This document shows, piece by piece, positions 40,463 to 49,323 of a stretch of 64,000 nt of DNA (position 1 is the first letter of the stretch; each line of letters starts with the position of its first letter). The notes under the pieces are model-generated. The model worked only from the letters and a program-made list of their open reading frames with translations, searched no databases and was not told the origin of the DNA. The position numbers and the translations under genes are program-made. Origin of the DNA: JAXLXE01 sp046328115 (lineage in GTDB: Bacteria > Chloroflexota > UBA6077 > JACCZL01); assembly GCA_046328115.1 (NCBI GenBank), contig JAXLXE010000003.1:890756-954755 (forward strand), written 5' to 3'.

Positions 40463-42445
40463 TCACGGCCGCCCGCCACGAGTGGAAAACGCGTCAAACC
40501 GCTCCGCGGCAAGATCCACCACGATGGTGACGTCCTCCTGAAGTAGCAGCCGCTCCCCCACCAGGGCCTCTGCCGCGCGCCTCACCCGGCCCAGGTAGTC
40601 GTCACCATCGGCGTAGCGCTCCTCGATCGACAGGCGCGGATCACCCGTACGCTCGCGCTCGGCACGCGTCGCTGGGAATGGAAACGTTGACCCCTGCATC
40701 AAGTTGATCTGGCCAGCGCCGCCGGTCTCCGGATGGCGGGGGTTCCACCCTGTGTACGTCGCCACGGGCACGCTGACGTCGGGAGGCCGAATGCTCGCTC
40801 GTTCGTTGCCGTCCGCGTCCACGGCGGAGACGAAGCCCGGGTAGCGCGCGCCGAGGCGCGCCGGCGGATCGCCAACACCCTCCGCTACCCGCGGCCCAAC
40901 GTCCGTCCGCCAGACCATCAAGATGCGCTCCGGATCCGGAACCGTCACGCCCGGAATCCGGCGAAATAGATCCAGCACGCGCTCCCGAGGCACGGCCGAG
41001 CCGTCCGCCAGGCGGGGAAATTGACTGGCGGGTGGCTCAATACCCGCGGTCACCCAGCCGTCAAAGGCCACCAGCAGCGCGCGGAGCAACGGCGTGTAGT
41101 CAACCGCGTTGAAGCCGTGCGCGCCGCGCGTGCCGTCGTTGGGGTTGTAGTCCTCCAGCGGCAGCGTGCCCGGGCCGTGCTGCGTCCCAGCGAAATGGTA
41201 GATCCGCGACTCCCTCGGCGGCTCCACGTCGCGAGTGCCATCGATGTCCGTGTGAATGAGCGACGCATCGCCCCGCCAGTACTCCGCCGACGTGTTGATG
41301 TGGAAGATCTTCGGCACGCCGCCCAGTTCGCGCTGGCGATCCAGCAGCCCGCCGGTCTCACCCGTGAGCTCGTCGGTCTGAGGTTCGTCCGCGAACGGCA
41401 TGAGGTGGCCGAAGCTGGGCACCGACTGATCGGATGGCTGGGCGTAGCGGTGGTTGAACTGACCCCGACGCGCGCCTGCCACCTGGGAGATCACCCCGTC
41501 GTAGACCTGGCGGCCCGCCTCGTCCACGTTCATCCCGTGTGACAGGAAGTGCCTCAGAAAACGGCCACTCTGGGAGATCCCGTGGGCGAACAGCCAGTCG
41601 ATCCGGCCAGCGCACGGGTTGCCTCGCTCGGCCGGCGCCGAGCGTAAGAACGCCGAGAAATCACGCACGGTGAGAAAGCCCGTACCGGTGACGGGGCAGT
41701 TATCGGTGCGGTAGATCACCTCATAGAACTTCCCCGCCTCGAAGCCACCCGTGAGCCACAGGTGAGACGGGTCCGGCACCACCCGGCCGCCCTCCTCGCG
41801 CGCGAACCGCCAGCGTTCCCGTGGGATCCGCGACCGGTCGCCGCCCTGCCAGTCCCGCACGGTCAGCGTCGCCTCGAGATCGTCGACGTCTGCAGCGGGG
41901 TAGGGCGTGTGCACTCGATCCGCCAGCAGCTTGTGCGGCGATGGTGCGCTGAGCTGGAGCTCCACCTGCGACCAGCCCACGATCGGCCGGCCGCTCTCCA
42001 GGGCCTGCGGCGCCTCGAGGCCCATCAGGATGGGGTTCCTGATCACATCCCACTGCCAACCACACCACGCCAGGGTCCACCCCCGCTCGAAGAGGAACCC
42101 ATCGCCAGGATCTATCTCGACCGTGGGCACCGGCGAGGGCGCCGCGCGGTTGAAGTGGCGCGTCAAATTCTTGCGACCCCGATTGAGCACCTCAAACAGC
42201 AGCCGACGGTTGCCCGCCGCGGGGTCCACCGGCTGCAGCACGCAGAAATCCGCCAAGAAGCGGACCCGCCCGGATTCATCGCGCGCCGCCTTATCCAGGT
42301 CGACGATCGCCGCGTTCGCGGGATGAGTCGGGTCGGCCGCGAATCGAGCCACCCCATCGATCCGCTCGTACGCGCCAGCCGCTCCAAAGCGGCGACCGTC
42401 CGCGAGCAGCGTACGCGAGCTGATATCAAGACCGAGAACGGACAT
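40463..42445 (-). CDS. Alpha/beta hydrolase domain protein (Abhydrolase_10 type)
   Basis: This 660-residue protein opens MSVLGLDISSRTLLADGRRFG and ends in ATRAERERTGDPRLSIEERY. The nucleophile elbow is AHGISQSGRFLRHFL (GxSxSG). GGVPKIFHINTSAEYWRGDASLIHTD and HFAGTQHGPG are hallmarks of this large, poorly described family, found beside aromatic or terpenoid catabolic genes. There is no signal peptide, so it is probably cytoplasmic. The following 87 nt up to the next gene hold the tandem repeat noted above. Confidence 0.8.
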   Translation of the reverse strand: MSVLGLDISSRTLLADGRRFGAAGAYERIDGVARFAADPTHPANAAIVDLDKAARDESGRVRFLADFCVLQPVDPAAGNRRLLFEVLNRGRKNLTRHFNRAAPSPVPTVEIDPGDGFLFERGWTLAWCGWQWDVIRNPILMGLEAPQALESGRPIVGWSQVELQLSAPSPHKLLADRVHTPYPAADVDDLEATLTVRDWQGGDRSRIPRERWRFAREEGGRVVPDPSHLWLTGGFEAGKFYEVIYRTDNCPVTGTGFLTVRDFSAFLRSAPAERGNPCAGRIDWLFAHGISQSGRFLRHFLSHGMNVDEAGRQVYDGVISQVAGARRGQFNHRYAQPSDQSVPSFGHLMPFADEPQTDELTGETGGLLDRQRELGGVPKIFHINTSAEYWRGDASLIHTDIDGTRDVEPPRESRIYHFAGTQHGPGTLPLEDYNPNDGTRGAHGFNAVDYTPLLRALLVAFDGWVTAGIEPPASQFPRLADGSAVPRERVLDLFRRIPGVTVPDPERILMVWRTDVGPRVAEGVGDPPARLGARYPGFVSAVDADGNERASIRPPDVSVPVATYTGWNPRHPETGGAGQINLMQGSTFPFPATRAERERTGDPRLSIEERYADGDDYLGRVRRAAEALVGERLLLQEDVTIVVDLAAERFDAFSTRGGRP

Positions 42446-42512
42446 GGACGGCTCCGTCGGCTAGAAGTGCCTCAGTGTAAGTCGATCACAGGCGTGTCCA
42501 GTACCGGACAGC

Positions 42513-43079
42513 TCAGCGTCCGACGGCATCGAGCATCGCACGGAGACGGTCGCCATTCTCGGGAGCTTCCTTCAGCTCAAGCAGCGGCTCCAGCTCCCCG
42601 AAGATGAGAGGTCGGTCGAGGGCACCGCCCCGGCGCGCCACGATGCTCCGGATATCCGCCCAATCAGTATCGCGGCCAGCGAACGCCTTGAAGACGATCA
42701 GATCCTCGGCCGTACAAATCAGCAGCTCCGTCCCGGGTGAGATTCGTACCGGCCTGGCACGGGCCACAGCGTGCTCTTCGAAAGGCATGGCGCCCAGCGA
42801 AAGGTCCAGTGGGACACCAGACGCACTGGAAATAAGAAGCACCCGATTCCTGATGGCGAACTCGCGAGCATCGGCGCGGCGCGGCGAGAACGCGGTGAGT
42901 ACGCGATCGACGAACTCAGCCTCGCCACCAAATCCCGTAAGTACCGTGACATCGACGTCACGCGTGAGTCGCGGCTCCCCCCAATGCTGAACGGCGATCC
43001 CACCGATGAAGCAGAAGCGCCAACCCTGAGCCGTGCAAAATGCCTGGATCTCAAGGGCTGCCTCGAGTATCGCGTTCAT
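42513..43079 (-). CDS. Nucleotidyltransferase-fold protein (AbiEii/MenT-like or DUF6036-type)
   Basis: The 188-residue product has FIGGIAVQHWGEPRLTRDVDVTV, the GG-x12-DxD catalytic signature of nucleotidyltransferases. LDLSLGAMPFEEHAV follows with a third acidic residue, and TAEDLIVFKAFAGRDTDWADI is typical of AbiEii-type proteins. Its ATG overlaps the stop of a small gene upstream (ATGA), a common toxin-antitoxin or phage-defence arrangement. The small gene is not a recognised AbiEi, so that role is only suggested. Confidence 0.75.
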   Translation of the reverse strand: MNAILEAALEIQAFCTAQGWRFCFIGGIAVQHWGEPRLTRDVDVTVLTGFGGEAEFVDRVLTAFSPRRADAREFAIRNRVLLISSASGVPLDLSLGAMPFEEHAVARARPVRISPGTELLICTAEDLIVFKAFAGRDTDWADIRSIVARRGGALDRPLIFGELEPLLELKEAPENGDRLRAMLDAVGR

Positions 43080-43315
43080 TCGCTCCGTCGGCGGTGGAAG
43101 ATCCTCTGCTGCTCAACCAATCCTGAGTAGGTCCACCGCTCTGGCGGTAGCGTAGCTGGATCGGCCATCGCGAGGAGCATCTCGCTGATGGCCATGGCCT
43201 CTTCATCCGTCATGGCGGCCAGCTCGCGCCGCTTCTGCTCAGCCAGCTCGTCACTTGCCGACCGCCACTGCGCGATCCAGCGTCGCGCGTTAGCCTGGTC
43301 CTGCTCTCGAGTCAC
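43076..43315 (-). CDS. Small hypothetical protein upstream of the nucleotidyltransferase
   Basis: The likely start is GTG 43315, with GGGAGG 6 nt upstream, giving 79 residues; a TTG at 43360 would add 15. The sequence (VTREQDQANARRWIAQW, then KRRELAAMTDEEAMAISEML and SGLVEQQRIFHRRRSE) is helical and charged with no known domain. The 4-nt overlap with the nucleotidyltransferase suggests it is its partner, perhaps an antitoxin-like neutraliser. Confidence 0.6.
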   Translation of the reverse strand: MTREQDQANARRWIAQWRSASDELAEQKRRELAAMTDEEAMAISEMLLAMADPATLPPERWTYSGLVEQQRIFHRRRSE

Positions 43316-43375
43316 GTAGACCTCCCGGCCGTCACCCCAACCCGACACGCCCCAGTCCAAGTATCGCCGACCCGA

Positions 43376-43389
43376 GCCCCGATCGGGGC
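43376..43389. promoter_or_regulatory. 14-bp palindrome upstream of proBA
   Basis: GCCCCGATCGGGGC is a perfect palindrome 36 nt before the proB ATG, in the 110-nt divergent region with the small gene at 43315. It is a candidate operator or short leader hairpin. Confidence 0.35.
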
Positions 43390-43425
43390 CTCAAGCGTCG
43401 TGGATCTGCCAGAATCCATACCACC

Positions 43426-44523
43426 ATGCAGCCCCAGACCATCGTCGTCAAAGTCGGCACCAGCGTCCTGCTCCAGAGCACCGCCGAGCTTGACCGCGCC
43501 AACATTCAGCGCATCCTGGACCAGATCATCGACGTCGCCGAGCAGGGCCACCGCATGGTGTTCGTCTCCTCTGGTGCCATCGGCGCCGGCCTCGCGCCGC
43601 TCGGGTTCAAGAGACGCCCTACCAACATCCCAGACCTGCAGGCCTGTGCCGCCGTCGGCCAGAGCCTGCTCATGCAGGCCTACAACGAGGTCCTCGCCCG
43701 ACGGGGCTACGTCGTCGCCCAGCTTCTCCTCACGTACGGCGACTTCCAGGACCGCCGCCGCTACCTGAACCTCCGCAACACCCTGGAAGCGCTCCAGGAC
43801 CGCAAAGCCCTGCCCGTTATCAACGAGAACGACACCGTCTCCGTCGATGAGATCAAGTTCGGCGACAACGACACCCTCGGCGCCCTCGTCTCAAACGTCG
43901 TGGACGCCAACCTCACCATCATTCTGTCCGACATCGACGGCCTCTACACTGCCAACCCTCACCTGCATCCTGACGCCCGGCGAATCACGGTCGTAGAAGA
44001 GGTCACCCCCGACATCGAAGCGCTGGTGGAAGAAGCGGACTCCGGATTCGGCGTGGGCGGCATGACCACCAAGCTCACCGCCGCCAAGACCGTCACTAGC
44101 GTCGGCGGAACCCTCGTCCTGGCAGACGGACGCCGCGCCTCGCTCGCGGCCATCATCCGCGGCGAGATCGATGGCACCGTCTTCAAGCCCTCCGGCGACA
44201 GACTCGACCACCGCAAGCGCTGGATCGCCAACTCGCTCCGCGAGATGGGCACGCTGGAGGTAGACGCCGGCGCCGCGCGCGCCCTCATTGAACGCGGCAA
44301 GAGCCTGTTGCCCGCCGGCATCACCCGCTGCCACGGCAGCTTTGCGGAAGGCGACCCCGTGGTCGTAGTCCACGGCGAGCAGCGGATCGCCAAGGGATTG
44401 ACCAACTACTCCTCTGAGCAGATCACCCACATCCTCGGCAAACGCAGCACGGAGATTGCCGGATTGCTGGGTGGTAAGATCTTCGAAGAGGTCATCCACA
44501 GGAACAACATGGTGCGGCTATGA
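43426..44523 (+). CDS. proB: Glutamate 5-kinase
   Basis: This 365-residue enzyme phosphorylates glutamate at the gamma-carboxyl in the first step of proline synthesis. The amino-acid-kinase domain has VVKVGTSVLL, VSSGAIGAGLAPLG, PVINENDTVSVDE, KFGDNDTLGALV and ILSDIDGLYTANP. From about residue 275 a PUA domain follows (RWIANSLREMGTLEVDAGA to IARGLTNYSS-like), as in full-length ProB. Its TGA overlaps the proA ATG (ATGA), so the two are translated together. No good ribosome site precedes the ATG. Confidence 0.97.
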   Translation: MQPQTIVVKVGTSVLLQSTAELDRANIQRILDQIIDVAEQGHRMVFVSSGAIGAGLAPLGFKRRPTNIPDLQACAAVGQSLLMQAYNEVLARRGYVVAQLLLTYGDFQDRRRYLNLRNTLEALQDRKALPVINENDTVSVDEIKFGDNDTLGALVSNVVDANLTIILSDIDGLYTANPHLHPDARRITVVEEVTPDIEALVEEADSGFGVGGMTTKLTAAKTVTSVGGTLVLADGRRASLAAIIRGEIDGTVFKPSGDRLDHRKRWIANSLREMGTLEVDAGAARALIERGKSLLPAGITRCHGSFAEGDPVVVVHGEQRIAKGLTNYSSEQITHILGKRSTEIAGLLGGKIFEEVIHRNNMVRL

Positions 44524-45779
44524 TCGAGGCAACAGCGCGCGCGTCCGTCAGAGAGCTGGCCCAGCGGGCTCACGAGGCCGCCGTGGCCATGCGGAGCGCC
44601 CGCCCGGAGCAGAAGTCCGCCGCCATCCACGCCATGGCCCGCGGCGTGCTGGAGCAGCAAGACCGCATCCTCGCCGCCAACGCCGTGGACGTGGCCGCTG
44701 CCCGAGAAGCCGGGATGGGCTCCGCCAAGCTGGACCGCCTCACCCTCAACCAGAAGCGGCTGGCCGACATGGCCCAGGCGCTGGACGAGGTCGCTGAGAT
44801 ACCAGACCCTATCGGCCACAAGCTTGACGATCGCGTCGTGGCCTCCGGCATGCGCGTTCAGCGAGTCCGCGTCCCCCTCGGCGTCGTCCTGTTCATCTAC
44901 GAGTCCCGGCCAAACGTCACATCAGACGCCGCGGCAATCTGCCTCAAGGCCTCGAACGCCGTCATCCTCCGCGGCGGCTCGGAAGCCAAGGAGTCCAACG
45001 GCGCCATCGTCCAGGTCCTCGCGGAGGCGCTCGTCGCGCACGGCCTTCCAGCAGATGCCATCCAGACCGTACCGGTCTACGACCACGAATCGGTCCGCGA
45101 GCTCCTGGGCATGTCCGGCCTCATCGATCTGGTCATCCCCCGCGGTGGCGAGGCGCTCATCCGCGCCGTCGCCGAGCACAGCCGCATCCCCGTGCTCAAG
45201 CACTTCATCGGCAACTGCCACGTCTACGTGGACCGCGCCGCCAACCTGGACATGGCCGAGGAGATCACCGTCAACTCCAAGGCCCAGCGGCCGTCAGTCT
45301 GCAACGCCGCCGAAAAGCTGCTGATCGATGCGAAGATCGCGCCCGACTTCCTGCCTCGCATCGCCGAGCGCCTACCCAACGTCGAGCTTCGCGGCGACGA
45401 AGCCTCTCGCCGCATCGTCCCGGCCATCCTCCCCGCCACCGAGCAGGACTGGTACCAGGAGTACCTGGACTACGTCATGGGCGTGAAGATCGTCTCCGGT
45501 GTGGATGAGGCCATCGAGCACATCAACAAATACAGCTCCGCCCACACGGACACCATCGTGACAGAGGACGGCGTCACGGCGCAGCGATTCCTGGACCGGG
45601 TGGACTCAGCTTCCGTCCTCTGGAACGCCTCCACTCGGATGGCAGACGGCGGCTGCTACGGCCTGGGCGCGGAGATCGGCATCAACACGGACAAGCTCCA
45701 CGCCCGCGGTCCCATGGGACCAGAAGAGCTGACCTCGCACAAGTGGGTCGTCTACGGAACCGGCCAGATCCGCGGCTAG
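44520..45779 (+). CDS. proA: Gamma-glutamyl phosphate reductase
   Basis: This 419-residue NADPH-dependent enzyme reduces gamma-glutamyl phosphate to glutamate semialdehyde, which cyclises toward proline. It has VPLGVVLFIYESRPNVTSDAA, LRGGSEAKESN, and the catalytic Cys in AQRPSVCNAAEKLL (about residue 260). HTDTIVTED and GLGAEIGINTDKLHARGPMG end the family pattern. It overlaps proB by 4 nt. No proC is in the window. Confidence 0.97.
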   Translation: MIEATARASVRELAQRAHEAAVAMRSARPEQKSAAIHAMARGVLEQQDRILAANAVDVAAAREAGMGSAKLDRLTLNQKRLADMAQALDEVAEIPDPIGHKLDDRVVASGMRVQRVRVPLGVVLFIYESRPNVTSDAAAICLKASNAVILRGGSEAKESNGAIVQVLAEALVAHGLPADAIQTVPVYDHESVRELLGMSGLIDLVIPRGGEALIRAVAEHSRIPVLKHFIGNCHVYVDRAANLDMAEEITVNSKAQRPSVCNAAEKLLIDAKIAPDFLPRIAERLPNVELRGDEASRRIVPAILPATEQDWYQEYLDYVMGVKIVSGVDEAIEHINKYSSAHTDTIVTEDGVTAQRFLDRVDSASVLWNASTRMADGGCYGLGAEIGINTDKLHARGPMGPEELTSHKWVVYGTGQIRG

Positions 45780-45813
45780 CCACTCGCCGCCGCCAAATCC
45801 CCAGCCCTCGGTA

Positions 45814-45843
45814 TTGCTGCCCGGGCGCTCGTAACGGTATGCT
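45814..45843 (+). promoter_or_regulatory. Promoter of glnII
   Basis: TTGCTG (45814-45819) and TATGCT (45838-45843) are 18 nt apart, about 68 nt before the glutamine synthetase GTG. Confidence 0.5.
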
Positions 45844-45911
45844 CCGCGCACTATCCTCGTCGTCCGTACTCGGCAGCGGGCTGCGGTTCATTTGGAGGAG
45901 CGAGAGCCACC

Positions 45912-46958
45912 GTGCCACAGAAGTACAACTATTACAAGGCTGAGTACATCTGGGTTGATGGCACCCAGCCAACGCAGAAGCTGCGGTCCAAGGCCAAGAT
46001 CATCCCCATCGGCGAGGAGCCGCCGATCTGGGGATTTGACGGCTCCAGCACCCAGCAGGCCACGGGAGATCGGTCTGACTGCGTGCTCAAGCCAGTGTTC
46101 GTCTGCGACGATCCCATCCGCGGCGAGCCCCACAAGCTCGTGATGTGCGAGGTCATGCTGGTCAGCGGGCAGCCGCACGATACCAACACCCGCGCCGCCT
46201 GCCGCGAGGTCGCCGCCAAGTACTCCAAGCACGACACCTGGTTCGGCCTCGAGCAGGAGTACACCTTCTTCGACGGCATCAAGCCGCTGGGCTGGCCAGA
46301 CAACGGCTTCCCGGCCCCCCAGGGCGGCTACTACTGCGGCGTCGGTTCGGATGAGGTATTCGGCCGACCGGTCGTGGAGGCCCATCTGGAGAACTGCCTC
46401 AAGGCCGGCCTCAAGATCTCGGGCATCAACGCGGAGGTGATGCCCGGGCAGTGGGAGTTCCAGGTCGGCCCGGTGGCGGCGCCGGAGATCGGCGACCAGC
46501 TGTGGATCGCCCGGTGGCTCCTCTACCGAACGGGTGAGGACTTCAAGGCGGACTCCGGGAACGGCATCTCCGCGCGGCTCGACCCCAAGCCCGTCAAGGG
46601 TGACTGGAACGGCGCCGGCTGCCACACTAACTTCTCCACCAAGTCCATGCGCGAGAACTACGACGCGTGCATCGCGGCGGCGGAGGCGCTGGGCACCCGC
46701 GCGGCGCTCCACATCGCCAACTACGGCGCAGGCATCGAGGATCGCCTCACCGGCCACCATGAGACCGCGTCGTACAAGTCTTTCTCCTACGGCGTGTCCC
46801 ACCGCGGCGCCTCCATCCGCATCCCGTGGCAGGTCGCCCAGGACAAGAAGGGCTACATCGAGGATCGCCGGCCAAACGCCAACTGCGATCCGTACGTGGT
46901 CACCCGCCTGATCATCGAGACTGTCTGCGGCACGGCGGACGGAGACCTCAAGGCGTAA
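45912..46958 (+). CDS. glnII: Type II (eukaryotic-type) glutamine synthetase
   Basis: This 348-residue protein makes glutamine from glutamate and ammonia with ATP. GFDGSSTQQATGDRSD, GLEQEYTFF (metal Glu), NAEVMPGQWEFQVGP and NGAGCHTNFSTKSM are the GSII signatures. The length matches the short octameric/decameric type II form, not the 470-residue bacterial GSI, and there is no adenylylation Tyr loop. The start is GTG after GGAGGAG. It has its own promoter and ends at a strong hairpin. Its place behind proBA groups glutamate-consuming enzymes. Confidence 0.95.
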   Translation: MPQKYNYYKAEYIWVDGTQPTQKLRSKAKIIPIGEEPPIWGFDGSSTQQATGDRSDCVLKPVFVCDDPIRGEPHKLVMCEVMLVSGQPHDTNTRAACREVAAKYSKHDTWFGLEQEYTFFDGIKPLGWPDNGFPAPQGGYYCGVGSDEVFGRPVVEAHLENCLKAGLKISGINAEVMPGQWEFQVGPVAAPEIGDQLWIARWLLYRTGEDFKADSGNGISARLDPKPVKGDWNGAGCHTNFSTKSMRENYDACIAAAEALGTRAALHIANYGAGIEDRLTGHHETASYKSFSYGVSHRGASIRIPWQVAQDKKGYIEDRRPNANCDPYVVTRLIIETVCGTADGDLKA

Positions 46959-46988
46959 CCCCCGGGCCCAGCGGCCCACGCACGTCAA

Positions 46989-47024
46989 AGAAGCGGTCAC
47001 CAGCAGGAGTTGGTGACCGCTTCT
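46989..47024 (+). terminator. 14-bp hairpin after glnII
   Basis: AGAAGCGGTCACCA (46989-47002) and TGGTGACCGCTTCT (47011-47024) pair perfectly around an 8-nt loop, 31 nt after the glutamine synthetase stop. Confidence 0.75.
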
Positions 47025-47081
47025 CGCGTAACGGCCGGCCATTTGTGCAATCCGGCCAACCTGTGGCACGCTTGCACGGCC

Positions 47082-48035
47082 GTGTCCACCGCCCTCGTCC
47101 CACTGCTCCTCCTGCTGCTGACCGTCTTCATCTGGGCCAGCAACAACGTGGTCTCCAAGGTCATCATGGAGGAGGCATCGCCGGTTCTGGTCGCCCTCGT
47201 GCGTTTCACCCTGGCCGGCTCCCTTATCTACGTGCCCATCTTCCTCAGGCTCCACCGAGGCGACCAACGCTTCGCCCTGGGTGACTGGCCGCGACTCTTC
47301 ATCCTCGGGTTCGGCGGCGTCATGGGCAGCCTCGTCCTGCACCTGATGGGGCTCATCACCAGCCCCGCCACGGACGCCGCCGTCTACTCCCTCACCACGC
47401 CGCTGTTCGTGCTGGTGCTCGGCCGCCTGGTCTACGGCGAGCACGTCAGCCGCCAGCGCGCGCTCGGCATCGCCGCGGCGTTCGGCGGCGCGCTAGTGCT
47501 GGTCATCGGCACCGCGGCCGGCTTCGGCGGCGGGGACCTGCGCGGCTCGCTCTTCCTACTGGCCAGCGCCGTCGTTTGGGGCGTCTATACCCTGCTCAGC
47601 AAGGACCTGCTCGTCCGCCGCTCGCCCCTGTTGGTGCTGGCCACGGCCAACCTCATCGCCTCCCTCTCCATCTGGCCTGTCGCCGGCCTCATGGGCGTCT
47701 TCGGTGAGCTGCCCACCGTGCTGGACTGGTCGGGCCGAGCCTGGGCCGTCATGGTCTATCTGGTGCTCCTGATGAGCGTGTTCAGTCAGTGGCTGTACGT
47801 CCGGGCCATTCGCGATCTGCACCGCAGCCAGGTCTCGGCCGTGCTCTACACCAAGCCGCTCTTCACCGCCGTCATGGCCGCCGCCACACTCGGCGAGCTT
47901 CCAACGCCCGTCACCCTCCTGTCCGGCCTGCTGATCGTCGCCGGCGTCTGGCTGGTCAACCGGCCAACACCCCGGCCACGAGTGGTCGCGCCCGCGGCCA
48001 ACCGCGTCAGCGCAGGCATCGCCACCACCAGCTAG
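47082..48035 (+). CDS. EamA/DMT-family transporter
   Basis: From the GTG at 47082 the product has 317 residues and about ten hydrophobic helices in two EamA repeats. The first is ALVPLLLLLLTVFIWASNN to LVYGEHVSRQRALGIAAAF, the second from LLASAVVWGVYTLLSKDL to LGELPTPVTLLSGLLIVAGVW. The earlier in-frame TTG at 47010 lies in the glnII terminator and adds a polar tail. DMT proteins export amino acids or other metabolites. The substrate is unknown, but the proline/glutamine neighbours make an amino acid plausible. Confidence 0.88.
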   Translation: MSTALVPLLLLLLTVFIWASNNVVSKVIMEEASPVLVALVRFTLAGSLIYVPIFLRLHRGDQRFALGDWPRLFILGFGGVMGSLVLHLMGLITSPATDAAVYSLTTPLFVLVLGRLVYGEHVSRQRALGIAAAFGGALVLVIGTAAGFGGGDLRGSLFLLASAVVWGVYTLLSKDLLVRRSPLLVLATANLIASLSIWPVAGLMGVFGELPTVLDWSGRAWAVMVYLVLLMSVFSQWLYVRAIRDLHRSQVSAVLYTKPLFTAVMAAATLGELPTPVTLLSGLLIVAGVWLVNRPTPRPRVVAPAANRVSAGIATTS

Positions 48036-48068
48036 CACCTTCACCCGACCCCCACCCCAACCCACCCC

Positions 48069-48116
48069 TTACTCAGATCAGCATTACGCACATGTGCGTA
48101 ATGCTGATCTGAGTAA
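48069..48116. promoter_or_regulatory. Perfect 48-bp palindrome upstream of the ATPase gene
   Basis: Bases 48069-48092 (TTACTCAGATCAGCATTACG then CACA) are the exact reverse complement of 48093-48116, with no loop and no mismatch. The centre is CACATGTG. It lies between the EamA stop and the ATPase start and overlaps the predicted -35 box of the ATPase promoter. It is AT-richer than its surroundings. It could be a large operator, a cruciform/attachment site, or the target of the ATPase itself. Confidence 0.9.
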
Positions 48117-48132
48117 CGCCAGCCTGTATACT
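48104..48132 (+). promoter_or_regulatory. Predicted promoter of the ATPase gene, overlapping the palindrome
   Basis: TATACT (48127-48132) is a good -10 box. CTGATC 17 nt upstream (48104-48109), inside the right arm of the palindrome, is a weak -35. The expected start site falls on the GTG at 48139, which would give a leaderless mRNA. Confidence 0.45.
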
Positions 48133-48138
48133 GCGGGT

Positions 48139-49323
48139 GTGTCCGTCTCGCCCCGCTCCGCCGCCAATCCCTTCCGCTACGGCGAGGTCGTCGCCAGCGA
48201 CACTTTCGCTGACCGCGCGTCAGAGATCGCCGAGCTCCTCGGTCACTTCAACTCCGGCCAGAACGTCGTCCTCATCTCACCCAGGCGGTTCGGCAAGACC
48301 TCCCTCATCCTCAAGGCCGCCGAGCTCGCAAGGCGCGACGGCGCACTCGTCGCTTACCTGGATCTCTTCCGCGCGCCAACGCCTGAACGCCTCGCCCACG
48401 TGATGGCGCAGGCCATCCACGAAGGCCTCGTTGCCCCAATCGAACGCGTCTGGCAGCGCGCCGTCGCCGTGTTCGACCACCTGCCGTTGCGCCCAAGAAT
48501 CACGGTCAGCTCGGACGGCATCCCCACGCTCGAGCTCAGCGTCGCCGAACGCCAGCGTGACGTCGATCAGACCATCGAGCAGCTTCTCCAGATTCCCCAA
48601 CGCGTCGCCGAACAGCGCAAGCGACCGGTCGTCTTCATCATCGACGAGCTACAGGAGATCGTGACCATCGATCCAGGTCTGCCCCGAGTGCTTCGTTCCG
48701 CCGTTCAGATGCAGCCAGACGTCGCTCACGTCTTCCTGGGGAGCCGCCGCCATCTCATGCAGTCCCTCTTCACGGACGAAAACCAACCGCTCTACCGTTC
48801 GGCTCGCCCGTTTCCGCTGGGCCCCATCCCCAGAGACCAGTTCGCGGGATTCATTCGTGAGCGGTTCCAGGCCACCGGCCGTTCGCTCTCCGAGGATGCG
48901 CTGACCAGCGTCCTGGACATCACAGAAGGCCACCCCCACGACACCCAGGAGCTGTGCTCGTTCGTCTGGGCTCTCGCCTCGCCGCGGACATCTATCACCC
49001 CAGCACACGTCACCGTCGCCGCGGAACGCGTGATCGAGGCAGAGCACGCGCGCCTCAGCGAGCTCTGGTCCGGCCTCTCCGCCGCGCAGCGCGCGCTGCT
49101 CGCCGCCATTGCCCAGGATGGCCGCGCGGTCTACTCCGAGCAGTTCCGTCGAACCCACCGTCTGGGCGCCGCCTCCACCGTCCAGCGCAGCGTCTCGCGG
49201 CTCACCCAGCTCGACCTTGTGGAGCGCACCCAGGACGATCGCCTGCGAATCGCGGATACGTTCCTCCGCCTGTGGGTGCGACGGGCTATCCTGGGGGTAC
49301 CGCTCCGCCCGGAGGGGGCTTAG
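48139..49323 (+). CDS. AAA-family ATPase with C-terminal winged-helix region
   Basis: From GTG 48139 the product has 394 residues; no ribosome site is seen, fitting a leaderless message. It begins NPFRYGEVVASDTFADRASEI, then LISPRRFGKTSLIL (P-loop variant of this family), VVFIIDELQEI (Walker B) and FLGSRRHLM (sensor-like). Residues of about 310-385 (LSAAQRALLAAIAQDG to SRLTQLDLVERTQDDRLRI) read as a winged helix for DNA binding. It resembles the archaeal-type ATPase/DUF234 group, whose role is unclear. The adjoining 48-bp palindrome is a natural candidate target. Its stop overlaps that of the convergent lactonase by 3 nt. Confidence 0.82.
   Translation: MSVSPRSAANPFRYGEVVASDTFADRASEIAELLGHFNSGQNVVLISPRRFGKTSLILKAAELARRDGALVAYLDLFRAPTPERLAHVMAQAIHEGLVAPIERVWQRAVAVFDHLPLRPRITVSSDGIPTLELSVAERQRDVDQTIEQLLQIPQRVAEQRKRPVVFIIDELQEIVTIDPGLPRVLRSAVQMQPDVAHVFLGSRRHLMQSLFTDENQPLYRSARPFPLGPIPRDQFAGFIRERFQATGRSLSEDALTSVLDITEGHPHDTQELCSFVWALASPRTSITPAHVTVAAERVIEAEHARLSELWSGLSAAQRALLAAIAQDGRAVYSEQFRRTHRLGAASTVQRSVSRLTQLDLVERTQDDRLRIADTFLRLWVRRAILGVPLRPEGA

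Noticed and set aside
45888..47444. A 518-codon minus-strand frame across glnII and the EamA gene
   Set aside because: Antisense to two well-recognised genes and across a terminator; its sequence is low-complexity and without a family.
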